Virus record (IMG/VR): IMGVR_UViG_3300027659_000223
Coordinates: 1-22,737 of that record
Strand: one strand, 5' to 3'
DNA from: a virus
Length of the DNA stretch: 22,737 nt
In this document: positions 1 to 8,280 of the stretch, piece by piece
How positions within the stretch are numbered: the first letter of the stretch is position 1
Layout of the letters: each line of letters begins with the position of its first letter
Made by a program: the position numbers and the translations under genes
Notes under the pieces: generated by a model
Seen by the model: the letters and a program-made list of their open reading frames with translations, nothing else
Told to the model about the DNA's origin: nothing
Database searches by the model: none

Positions 1-664
1 CATTGCCTGTTTCATAAAATGTAGTTCCTTCTGCAGCAGTGGGTGGTCTAACTAAACCTATTGATACTGCTTGATCGCCTCTAAATCTAACCCATCTAGA
101 ATCAGAACCTGCTTCTCTCGCAATAGAAGAATCTGCAGTTAAACCGCCACCATTGCCTATTGGATAATTTGAATAAGTCCAAATGTCGCCATTGTAAAAT
201 ACTATTCTTCCTTGTGAGTTTCCTATTGTAGGTAATGATGCTACTACAGGAACACCATTTACAGTAACAGACACGTTACTTGCACCAGTATTTACTACAA
301 TATTTGCTGCAGATACTCCGCCAGTAAAACTAGTTAGTTGAGCTAGAACATAATCCTGCGTTGATACTTCTTTTCCAAACCATTGTATCGATCCTGTTTC
401 GCTTAGTATAAGAGAATCTTGATTGTTTAGTGAAAATCCAATTTTACCCGAACCATACCGATACATACCGGTATCTTTATCATTTGCCCAGGAATACCCA
501 GGATTTAATTTTGTATCGTCGCCGGGTGCAATATATTGTCCGTTGGTATATACGGAATTAAAGTTATCATTTATTTTACTAAATGCTTCTCGTAATATAT
601 CACCATCCCCGCTATTAGCAGCAGTTCCAATATTTACGTTCGATAGATTTTTAGATGTTGGCAT
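1..664 (-). CDS. Tail-fibre-like virion protein, N-terminal part (cut by window edge)
   Basis: An open reading frame starts at ATG 664 and runs without a stop for 221 codons to the left edge, so the C-terminus is missing. The N-terminus contains GDILREAFSKINDNFNSVY (about residues 20-38), a motif I know from tail-fibre or fibre-like structural proteins of marine T4-like phages. It is followed by a GYSWANDKDTGMYRYGSG segment, the DTGMYR motif common in phage fibre shafts, and then by Gly/Val/Thr-rich beta-prone sequence. It is the last gene of the leftward structural operon, 4 bp downstream of the coiled-coil gene, which fits a host-facing appendage. There is no clear Shine-Dalgarno sequence, so it may be translated by coupling. 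The family assignment rests on motif recall only, and receptor specificity cannot be read because the tip is outside the window. Confidence 0.7.
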   Translation of the reverse strand, partial: MPTSKNLSNVNIGTAANSGDGDILREAFSKINDNFNSVYTNGQYIAPGDDTKLNPGYSWANDKDTGMYRYGSGKIGFSLNNQDSLILSETGSIQWFGKEVSTQDYVLAQLTSFTGGVSAANIVVNTGASNVSVTVNGVPVVASLPTIGNSQGRIVFYNGDIWTYSNYPIGNGGGLTADSSIAREAGSDSRWVRFRGDQAVSIGLVRPPTAAEGTTFYETGN

Positions 665-668
665 TTTC

Positions 669-875
669 TTAACTTATTTTAAGATGAGTTTTAATATTTT
701 CTAGTTCGGTTCTCAACATATTTATTTCCTCTTGCATTGAAGCAATTTGTTTGATTTGCTTTTTCTTTTGTTTATATTCTCGCAAAACGTTCAAATCAGT
801 ATTTAGTATTGCCGAAGATATAGGATCCTTCACGAATCCGGGTTCATTTTCTATTGGAATATATCCGGGATTCAT
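669..875 (-). CDS. Small coiled-coil protein of the T4-like structural operon
   Basis: This 68-residue protein overlaps the stop of the upstream gene by one base (TAATG), typical of translational coupling. The first half (about residues 12-33) reads GFVKDPISSAILNTDLNVLR, resembling a small conserved protein found in the structural region of marine T4-like phages (a 'V-x-DP...A-I-L-N-TD' pattern). The second half (residues 33-66) is Lys/Gln/Glu-rich with hydrophobic residues at heptad spacing (IKQIASMQEEINMLRTELENI), so a coiled coil is very likely. It has no signal peptide or catalytic motif. Position suggests a virion component or an assembly factor for the neighbouring fibre-like protein. 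The exact role is unknown to me. Confidence 0.72.
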   Translation of the reverse strand: MNPGYIPIENEPGFVKDPISSAILNTDLNVLREYKQKKKQIKQIASMQEEINMLRTELENIKTHLKIS

Positions 876-2584
876 TATATTAATGAAATTGCAGATAGTG
901 AATTTAATTTAGCTTGATACACAGGATTGTTAGAATAGAATACAACCTTTATTTGGTACACACCAAATTCTTCATATTTTGCTACAATACTTCCGGTAGT
1001 TACAGTGTAACCTAAATCTGGTTCCATTATTCTATAAGTTTCTGTACTAAATATTTCTTCAGTTCCCGAAAATGTTTTTACGTCTGGAGAAACTAATGGC
1101 ATTTTAATCCAATATTTATCATAGATACCATTAGCTACTGAGCCGTCTGTTCTTGCAACTACTCGACAAAATACTTCTACGTCTGTTCCAATCTGGCGAC
1201 TTATATCTATTTTAACTTCTAACCCGGTCGAATCAAACCCTTCTGCTAAAGATACAGGTTTGCTAATATATCTAGCAGCAGCCATGCCTCCTGTTGGTTT
1301 TAATTCGCTTGCAGAAACTTCTTCACTATACTCTTCAATAAAAGTTTTGAATACTTGCGCATGTAATAATTGCTTATCCAACATAGGAGATATATCTTTA
1401 GATTTTGATGTAATTTCAATTTGTAAAGTTACATCGCCATCTTTAGTAATTTCTTGACGCCCAGTTAAATCTGCATTAACCCCCGGTTGTATTTCTTGAT
1501 ATTCCGAAGCTTCTCTAGACCCAGCAGTAGTTGTTTTTATTCTATATTTAACTGATGCAGTATCTGCAAATTCCACTGCCGTAGATAATAATCTAAGTCT
1601 GTTATATTCTATCGCTGTATCTTTTACTGATACTGCTTTTGCTTCAATTACAACCGTTCCTGTTTCAAAAACTGCTTTTCTAAGAATAAAAGTTAAATCT
1701 TCATTATCTGTTCCTACCCAAGCACCAGTATTTTGAGCTTTAAATACCCTACCGGCAAAAGGAGTTTTTACTGTTTTTCCGTTTCCATTCGTTGCACTTA
1801 ATAAACTATATCTTGCAGATTTAGTCATTACACAAAATGCCCATTCTGCTGGTCTTAAATAAATTGGATGCTGAAATGTAAAATTTGTAGCGGGAGCTTT
1901 GCCGGAAACTGTATCATATGTACCTATATCTGCAGATTCCAATATAGCAAAACTTCCTGATATTACTTCAGTTGTTGAAGGAGTACCATTTATAACTTGT
2001 CTCAATTCAACTGCCAAAGGATAAACCGGATCTTTTTCATAAACAAAAAGAGTAACCCCGGTACAATAAATACCTAACGGATATTTTACTGCATCTACAA
2101 AAAATGTTTGAGCCAAAGGATCTAATCTTAATTGTGTAGTATTTACTTCTAAGGTATTACCTAGAGGACTTGTTTTTATTTTTTCAGTTGATCTTAAAGC
2201 TACTGTTCCTGCAATTTCAGTATTTACAATGTTCAATCCGTGATTATAAAACGTTGCTTCAGATATATATTTAGAGTTTTCAACTCCTGTCGCACTATCT
2301 GAAAAAGTTAATAAAATTTCACCAACTAAGAATTTATATATTCCATCTGTACTAGGAATATATAACCATCCTAATGCATTTCCTAATTGATTCGTTACAA
2401 TCGGATCTCCTACATTTGCACCAACAATTGCTGGGGCACAGAATGGAGTAATATCTACTCCATTACAATAGATATAAATCCTTGTATTTGGTGGCATCTG
2501 ATTGACGCCAAATCGCATCATCTCAGTACCAGCATACAATGAATCTAGTTTAGTTTTTTCTGCAGCTGTTGCATTGGTTGCCAT
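875..2584 (-). CDS. DPLAQTF-type virion/baseplate structural protein
   Basis: A 569-residue structural protein. The N-terminal part has PPNTRIYIYCNGVDITPF (residues 31-48) and residues 155-164 are DPLAQTFFVD, followed by a G-V-T-L-F-V-Y-E-KD-P-V...LRQ segment. This set marks a large-virion-protein family of cyanophages and related T4-like phages. In phages I recall, this block can sit at the C-terminal end of a giant structural protein; here it is a separate gene starting 3 bp after the giant DUF4815-type gene stops. Residues 165-569 are beta-rich with no recognisable enzyme motif. It presumably acts in the outer baseplate or fibre attachment region. It is probably translated by coupling, since only a weak GGAA lies upstream. 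The family call is confident; the role within the virion is inferred from position. Confidence 0.8.
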   Translation of the reverse strand: MATNATAAEKTKLDSLYAGTEMMRFGVNQMPPNTRIYIYCNGVDITPFCAPAIVGANVGDPIVTNQLGNALGWLYIPSTDGIYKFLVGEILLTFSDSATGVENSKYISEATFYNHGLNIVNTEIAGTVALRSTEKIKTSPLGNTLEVNTTQLRLDPLAQTFFVDAVKYPLGIYCTGVTLFVYEKDPVYPLAVELRQVINGTPSTTEVISGSFAILESADIGTYDTVSGKAPATNFTFQHPIYLRPAEWAFCVMTKSARYSLLSATNGNGKTVKTPFAGRVFKAQNTGAWVGTDNEDLTFILRKAVFETGTVVIEAKAVSVKDTAIEYNRLRLLSTAVEFADTASVKYRIKTTTAGSREASEYQEIQPGVNADLTGRQEITKDGDVTLQIEITSKSKDISPMLDKQLLHAQVFKTFIEEYSEEVSASELKPTGGMAAARYISKPVSLAEGFDSTGLEVKIDISRQIGTDVEVFCRVVARTDGSVANGIYDKYWIKMPLVSPDVKTFSGTEEIFSTETYRIMEPDLGYTVTTGSIVAKYEEFGVYQIKVVFYSNNPVYQAKLNSLSAISLI

Positions 2585-2587
2585 TTG

Positions 2588-5500
2588 TTAAATTCCTAGT
2601 AATGAATAATTAATCATTTTATATCCGTTGCTATGTACAGTAACAGCTGCAGGATATACCTTTTCAACTTCGTGTGCCATTAGACCGTGGAATATTCCAT
2701 GTCCTGCATACGGTAAATCTTTAAATTCTTTTTTATATTCAAATCTGTATAAGTTAATGCCTGTTTTTAATTTGCGCACAAACACAATATTTTCTTTTGT
2801 TCTAATATCTGAGAATATTTTCTTAAGTGCGTTTCCTACACTTTTAGTTACATTTTTAACTACATTAACAGCAGCTTTAGCAACATCTTTAATTACTTTA
2901 GTTACACCTGGGGCAATAGCATCAACTACGTAGTATATCGCAATTGCTGCGGCCACGTATGGTATTGAAGCTGCCAAGGTAGTGACAGAACTCGCACCTA
3001 TCCATCCTGCTACAGCATTTGCTCCAGCTACAATTAATCCTCCAGTTGCGCTTATTACGTATCCTACCCCAGCAGCAATATAACTACCGGCGGCAACAAG
3101 TCCTGCCCACACTGTAGATGCTGCTGCGGCAACAGACGCTATAATGGATCCAGTTGTAGATAATCCAACAAATGCAGCTGTTGCTGCAAAATAATTATAT
3201 ATTGCTAATCCCGCAACTGCTAATCCCGCAGCTATAAGACCGAATTGCCATAAGTTTAAAGAATAACTATTTCTTTTACTAATGGTTGCGTGTCCTCTCC
3301 GGTCATCAATACCGCCAGGATTTGGATTTATAGATCCATTTGCTTCAGTTTGACTTATGAATACTTCTTCAGTATATTTTGCTGTTATTAAATCTGAATA
3401 AAAGCTATAATTGGACGCAGAGGTTAGTGTCAATTCTATTTGTCGTGCTTCAAATAAAGCATAACATTGACCTTCAGATGTAGAAATTGCAATATTATAA
3501 TTAGGATTTTCTAAATCTGCTTTACTAAAATCTGAAAAATTTTCTACAAGTATTCCAGATTTTAATAATGTATCACCATTGTCATTAACAATTTGTGATT
3601 TGAGATTTGCAATTTCTATTGATTGAATTCTAATTGCTTTATCCAATGCAATTGTCGTTTTTTCAAGACGACCAATATCCTGCATTGTAAATCGTTTATT
3701 ATCTTCAGGAATAATAACGACTTCAAATGCAGATGTAGCATAAGGAGGAACTGTTAAAGTTGCAATTGCTAATCTAGATTTATCATCAACTTCTATTTTT
3801 GAATCTGGATTGTTTGCTTCTACACCGCTGTCTATATACAATCTATTGTAAGGAGAATCAAAATTTACTGCATCTTTTGATATAAACAATCTATCAATTC
3901 TACCCAAGTAATAAGTAACATCTGCTTCTGTGTTTATATATGATGTTGGAAATATAGCAGTATCAAAATTTAAATAGTTACTTCCATTAATTCGTTTAGG
4001 TCTAAAATCTAAACAATCTCGTAAATTATATTCTCTAGAATCTACAACAGATTTATACGTTGGAATTTTAGCATAGTAACTTTCTGGATATGAATCTACA
4101 GTACAAGGACCATCTCCACTATGAGTAAAATAATCATATACAACCAAAACATTTCCAGGAATTCTAGCAGTTGCTCCTATATACTTAATATACGCATGAT
4201 CATACCAACCATCTTTTTGTCCTTCATTCAGAATAAAGCTACTATTGATTGTGGAATTTACCATTGACCAAGCATTAGAATTTACTACAGTAACATTTGA
4301 TGATGGAATTATTGCAGAATATAAACCGCCATTCTTTACCACTATGTTATTATAGGTGTAAGATGCATTTGCTTGCCATTGCCCGAAAAATGTGCTAGCA
4401 TTTGCTAATTTGTATACACCATACATAGTAGCCACGTCTGATATTTTCAAACTATAATCAATTTCCGGTGTAACTACATTTATAAATTGTGATGCATCTG
4501 TTACAAGAGTTTTTGTTCTAGGGGTTAGATTATCAGCTTGAATTAAAAATTCTATATCTGCCAATCCCGAAAATGATGCATCTCCTATATTGATAGTTGC
4601 AATAGTAGAATCTGCAGAAATTGTAACTGTTCCTTGTTCAAAATTAAATATTCCATAGTTAACTGCAGCAGTTGCTCCAGATTTTACAGATATAATAAAA
4701 TTTGTTCTTGCGGTACTAGAAACAACTGTTCCATCTCCTAACGCAAACGATTCTGGATATGATAGAGTTTTAGTATAAATTCCTGAAGTAAATATGGCAT
4801 TTCTAATAACTCTAGAATATGTTGTTTGAATATTCTTTAAAGTTTTTAAATATTCCTTTTTTCCTACTGGGAAAATTACTGTATCTGAAGGGCGTGTATC
4901 TATAACAACTAAGTTATTTCTAGAATCTACACCTTGTGCTGAGATATTTGCATAAAAGAATGGAGAAGCATATGTTGCTGCGGTATAATGAGATGTGTCA
5001 CTATTACTTACACCCACAATACTTTTAACTTGATTTACATTTAATAATCCATCTGAAAATGGACTTCCGTTAATAACTTGATAAAAAGATTTAGTGCTGG
5101 AAATCATTCTAGCATAATCGGATGTTGCGCTATTACTCAACAGACTTTCTGCAAATTTCTTTTTGGTTTTTGCAATGTCTCTTCCGTCATTTATTGTCCA
5201 TTGGTTATACCAGTATGCAACTTCATCTACTCCTGGTTCTCTATATAGAGCAAAACAAGGCGTGCTGCTAACTCCATAATTGCCTAAAAGTGTATTTGCA
5301 GTAGGAGATGAATAAAATACAGTTGCAATATATTGTCCATCTGCAACAGATATTTTATACTTTGTACTCCAATCTGCCCAAGTTGCAGGAGCTTCTTTAA
5401 CCAATGCAAAATTATGAAAAAATAACTTAACTTGTGTAACTGCATTTCCTAAAGAACTATCATATTCTATATTTTTAAATACCAATGTCCCAACTTTTGT

Positions 5501-6964
5501 ATTTGCAGCATTTGCGGCAGTTGGATTTGCTACATTGTGCATTTCTAAATATATTTCACCTTGGGTCAACGTGTCAGATTTCGGTATAATCATACTACCG
5601 CCCTGTGTATTGACATCCGTTATTCTAAGATAGTTACCCTGAGTTGTAGTAATGTTATACCCGGTTTTTGTATCTGTAGTAATAGGTTTTGGAATTTTAA
5701 TTTCGGTGATAGAAGTCGTTATAATTTGCTTACCACCTACGTAGGCTTTACCGCCTGATACATTAAATACAAGATTTGGATCTTCATCATATGTAGTAAT
5801 AGGAGTAATCAAAAAATCTTTAACTACGTAGTTTCCAGATTCGTCATACGTTCTTTGTTCCAGTTCTTTTCGAATTTCTGTTGCACTGTCAATTTCTGTA
5901 ACATATTCAATTTGACCTTTTCTAAAGGTTAATAATGGAATAATATTTTCTGTAGTGTCCGCTTTACTATCAGCAGTTAAATCAAATGTTGCCAAAGACA
6001 GGTCAATTTTTAATCTATCAGCACCTGGAGCAAAATAGTTAGAACTTCCTATTGCTGGATCTAACAGAGATGCATCATCTGCACTAGTTACAATTTGTTC
6101 TGTTACATATAATCCAATTGCCTTTGATGGGCTATTTGTATTTTTATCTGGTACTATTTTTTGTAAATTTGATCTTACTAAATATCCGTTTTTATAAAAA
6201 TATGCAACATCCTGTGTAAGAATAATTGTGGGGCAAGTACATTGTTTAACGTATTGTATATTTTCATTACCTATAGATATTCCTGGTGCAACATCAACTT
6301 CAATTTCAATAGGGCTTACTATAGTTGTTACATATACTTCTTTTGTTAATGCAGGATGCACTAAACGATCACCAACTTCAATTAATGTAGTTGCGCTTGT
6401 CAATATTATAGTTTTAGAAAAATTACTTGTTGTTGAATTGGAATTTTTCGTTACATTTAAATCAACGACCGCATTAAGGGTCGTTCCAATATTATTTAAA
6501 GCATCTGATAAAGTATCATGAAAATAAAGAATATCTTTTTCTGGAAAAAATCCATTGTTTGATTCGTTAAATCTTTTTAAACTTATAACAATAGATGGTA
6601 GATCCCCTATACTAGGATCGTTCTTTTCAAAAACAAATTCCACCAACCCCACAACATCTGTATTTTTACTGGTAACATATTTGTCTTTAAACAAAGTAAT
6701 ATCTATAGTAGCGTTTGTACTATCTTTATTTAATATTCTCACTGTGCGTGCGTCAAGATTTACACTTGGTTTTGCGCCTGTTACTTTTTGTCCATCGGTA
6801 TATAGATAATCACCAATTCTTTTAATTTGATTTTGAAAAATTGTTTGCGTTTGATTCAATTCTCTGGACTGAATTGCTACTCCAGGTTTAAACAAAACCT
6901 TATGAAAGTTTTTGTCTTCTGTATAATCATCAAAATATGGTGATACGCTTGTGTCGATTGCCAT
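2588..6964 (-). CDS. Giant DUF4815-type baseplate/tail protein with C-terminal S74 chaperone
   Basis: A 1458-residue protein whose N-terminus (FDDYTEDKNFHKVLFKPG, then AIQSRELNQ at about residues 31-39) is the hallmark of DUF4815-type structural proteins in T4-like marine phages. Residues 40 to about 1230 are mainly beta-prone. Residues about 1240-1345 form a long Ala/Gly-rich hydrophobic stretch, followed by a Lys-rich amphipathic segment (about 1350-1384). The last 74 residues match the peptidase S74 intramolecular chaperone: SDIRTKENI with the Ser1385/Lys1390 dyad spacing, then YRFEY, GLMAHEVEKVYP and NYSLLGI. In known S74 proteins this domain drives trimer folding and cuts itself off before the Ser. 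It lies just after gp8, where T4 has gp9/gp10. A good Shine-Dalgarno (AAGGA) sits 6 nt upstream of the start. The protein is likely a trimeric baseplate or fibre component. Confidence 0.86.
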   Translation of the reverse strand: MAIDTSVSPYFDDYTEDKNFHKVLFKPGVAIQSRELNQTQTIFQNQIKRIGDYLYTDGQKVTGAKPSVNLDARTVRILNKDSTNATIDITLFKDKYVTSKNTDVVGLVEFVFEKNDPSIGDLPSIVISLKRFNESNNGFFPEKDILYFHDTLSDALNNIGTTLNAVVDLNVTKNSNSTTSNFSKTIILTSATTLIEVGDRLVHPALTKEVYVTTIVSPIEIEVDVAPGISIGNENIQYVKQCTCPTIILTQDVAYFYKNGYLVRSNLQKIVPDKNTNSPSKAIGLYVTEQIVTSADDASLLDPAIGSSNYFAPGADRLKIDLSLATFDLTADSKADTTENIIPLLTFRKGQIEYVTEIDSATEIRKELEQRTYDESGNYVVKDFLITPITTYDEDPNLVFNVSGGKAYVGGKQIITTSITEIKIPKPITTDTKTGYNITTTQGNYLRITDVNTQGGSMIIPKSDTLTQGEIYLEMHNVANPTAANAANTKVGTLVFKNIEYDSSLGNAVTQVKLFFHNFALVKEAPATWADWSTKYKISVADGQYIATVFYSSPTANTLLGNYGVSSTPCFALYREPGVDEVAYWYNQWTINDGRDIAKTKKKFAESLLSNSATSDYARMISSTKSFYQVINGSPFSDGLLNVNQVKSIVGVSNSDTSHYTAATYASPFFYANISAQGVDSRNNLVVIDTRPSDTVIFPVGKKEYLKTLKNIQTTYSRVIRNAIFTSGIYTKTLSYPESFALGDGTVVSSTARTNFIISVKSGATAAVNYGIFNFEQGTVTISADSTIATINIGDASFSGLADIEFLIQADNLTPRTKTLVTDASQFINVVTPEIDYSLKISDVATMYGVYKLANASTFFGQWQANASYTYNNIVVKNGGLYSAIIPSSNVTVVNSNAWSMVNSTINSSFILNEGQKDGWYDHAYIKYIGATARIPGNVLVVYDYFTHSGDGPCTVDSYPESYYAKIPTYKSVVDSREYNLRDCLDFRPKRINGSNYLNFDTAIFPTSYINTEADVTYYLGRIDRLFISKDAVNFDSPYNRLYIDSGVEANNPDSKIEVDDKSRLAIATLTVPPYATSAFEVVIIPEDNKRFTMQDIGRLEKTTIALDKAIRIQSIEIANLKSQIVNDNGDTLLKSGILVENFSDFSKADLENPNYNIAISTSEGQCYALFEARQIELTLTSASNYSFYSDLITAKYTEEVFISQTEANGSINPNPGGIDDRRGHATISKRNSYSLNLWQFGLIAAGLAVAGLAIYNYFAATAAFVGLSTTGSIIASVAAAASTVWAGLVAAGSYIAAGVGYVISATGGLIVAGANAVAGWIGASSVTTLAASIPYVAAAIAIYYVVDAIAPGVTKVIKDVAKAAVNVVKNVTKSVGNALKKIFSDIRTKENIVFVRKLKTGINLYRFEYKKEFKDLPYAGHGIFHGLMAHEVEKVYPAAVTVHSNGYKMINYSLLGI

Positions 6965-6970
6965 TCTTTT

Positions 6971-6975
6971 TCCTT
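6971..6975 (-). promoter_or_regulatory. Ribosome binding site of the giant DUF4815-type gene
   Basis: On the minus strand AAGGA lies 6 nt before ATG 6964 and overlaps the gp8 stop codon. Most other genes in this operon lack a clear Shine-Dalgarno and rely on overlap, so this gene probably receives independent, stronger initiation. Confidence 0.7.
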
Positions 6976-8272
6976 AAAATTCTATTACAAGGTGTAAATT
7001 ATCTGTTTGATTTGTTGATCTAATGACAGGGGTTCTGTGTTCAATATAATATAAATCACCTTTATTTGGCATAACTTCGGGTTCTAATGATGAAACAACT
7101 TTTGCAGTTGCCCCAGAAGTCTTGCCTATAATATATTCTTCAGTGTCAAAATTAATATAGTTGCTAGTTAGGTCAAACGATCTAACAAATTTAATATATC
7201 CGTTGCCTGCAGTAATATTAGCAGTGACAACATATGCGTTTGCAAAACTTGTGCGACCTTCAATAAATTCATTTTGTGCAAACGTCCCATTTACTGTTTG
7301 TAAATTTATTCCAGATAGTGAGCTTAATGTAGCAGCGTTTGCAATATTATTATATGCATCTATTGGATTTTTTATTATTCCTATTTTTCTATATGAAAAA
7401 TTGCCAGGAAAATCGCCGAAGCCTTCGTTGTAATCCGTTTTAGAATTAAACATTAAACTATGCGATCCTAATTCAGATACAGGATCATATCCATGCCCAT
7501 TGATAGGACTTACTATAATTTGAATATTTGCATATTTTCCTGAACCAGTACTATCATTGATAACGCCGGTAACATGTCTATAGTTTGTTCCAATATTTGT
7601 ATAGTTGAAATCATAAATAACCCCTAAATCCAATTTTGGAGTTATCTCTGCATCTTGACCATCTCCGTTTATAATTACGCTTGAGAGTGTAGAATATCCT
7701 ATACCGCCGTTTAAAATTTTAATTTGTTCAATTGAACCTTTATTTGAATTTGCTGCAACATCTTCATCTGTTAAAACGGGCATCCAATTATTTGTTAAAA
7801 ATTTTAATTTGTTACCGATTGAAATATTGTATAGATATTTCCATCTGTACTTATCTGCTAATGTAATAATATTAAAATTTCTACCAGTAGGTTCAATCGT
7901 AGAAGACCTACCATTGTTATTACTTATACATTTATATACGTTTAATTCACTGTTTAGTACATAAAACGGTTTTTCAAATAACATATCATCTAAATTTGTA
8001 TATTCATCGTATATTGTATCAGCAACCCAATTTATTCTTTTAACAACGTGTATTACATTTTCGGGCAATATTCTTTTCAAACTAACCATTTCATCCCACA
8101 TTTCTGTGACATTGTCTTGATTATCTTTTGGTACAGGTATGTTAGAATCATCTTTCCAATTATTAGGTTTACCAAAAAACATATACAAAGAATTTCCGCT
8201 AGATAGCGTAATACTATCTAAGAAGTTTTTAGAATTGTTTATCTTTAATTGATTTGTTATTATATTGGACAT
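6974..8272 (-). CDS. 8: Baseplate wedge protein gp8
   Basis: This is a homologue of T4 gp8, a dimeric component of the baseplate wedge that contacts gp7 and gp10. The N-terminus (LYMFFGKPNNW, residues 29-39), EMWDEMVSLKRILP (57-70) with a following RINW, the KYRWKYLYNI segment (141-150), IIKNPIDAY (299-307) and the C-terminus YYIEHRTPVIR...NQTDNLHLVIEF (408-432) line up with matching blocks of T4 gp8 as I recall them. It is 432 residues, about 100 longer than T4 gp8 (334). The extra length lies around residues 180-280 and 310-400, and the second stretch holds two copies of an 'F..(N/E)E.I.G.TS.A.A.V' module (about 331-350 and 375-393). It sits in wedge-gene order, 8 bp after the Ig-like gene. 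Confidence 0.9.
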   Translation of the reverse strand: MSNIITNQLKINNSKNFLDSITLSSGNSLYMFFGKPNNWKDDSNIPVPKDNQDNVTEMWDEMVSLKRILPENVIHVVKRINWVADTIYDEYTNLDDMLFEKPFYVLNSELNVYKCISNNNGRSSTIEPTGRNFNIITLADKYRWKYLYNISIGNKLKFLTNNWMPVLTDEDVAANSNKGSIEQIKILNGGIGYSTLSSVIINGDGQDAEITPKLDLGVIYDFNYTNIGTNYRHVTGVINDSTGSGKYANIQIIVSPINGHGYDPVSELGSHSLMFNSKTDYNEGFGDFPGNFSYRKIGIIKNPIDAYNNIANAATLSSLSGINLQTVNGTFAQNEFIEGRTSFANAYVVTANITAGNGYIKFVRSFDLTSNYINFDTEEYIIGKTSGATAKVVSSLEPEVMPNKGDLYYIEHRTPVIRSTNQTDNLHLVIEF

Positions 8273-8280
8273 CTATTTAT

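Noticed and set aside
423-704. Plus-strand ORF of 93 codons at the left end
   Set aside because: It lies opposite the fibre-like and coiled-coil genes, has no recognisable motif or ribosome site, and ends inside the coiled-coil gene.
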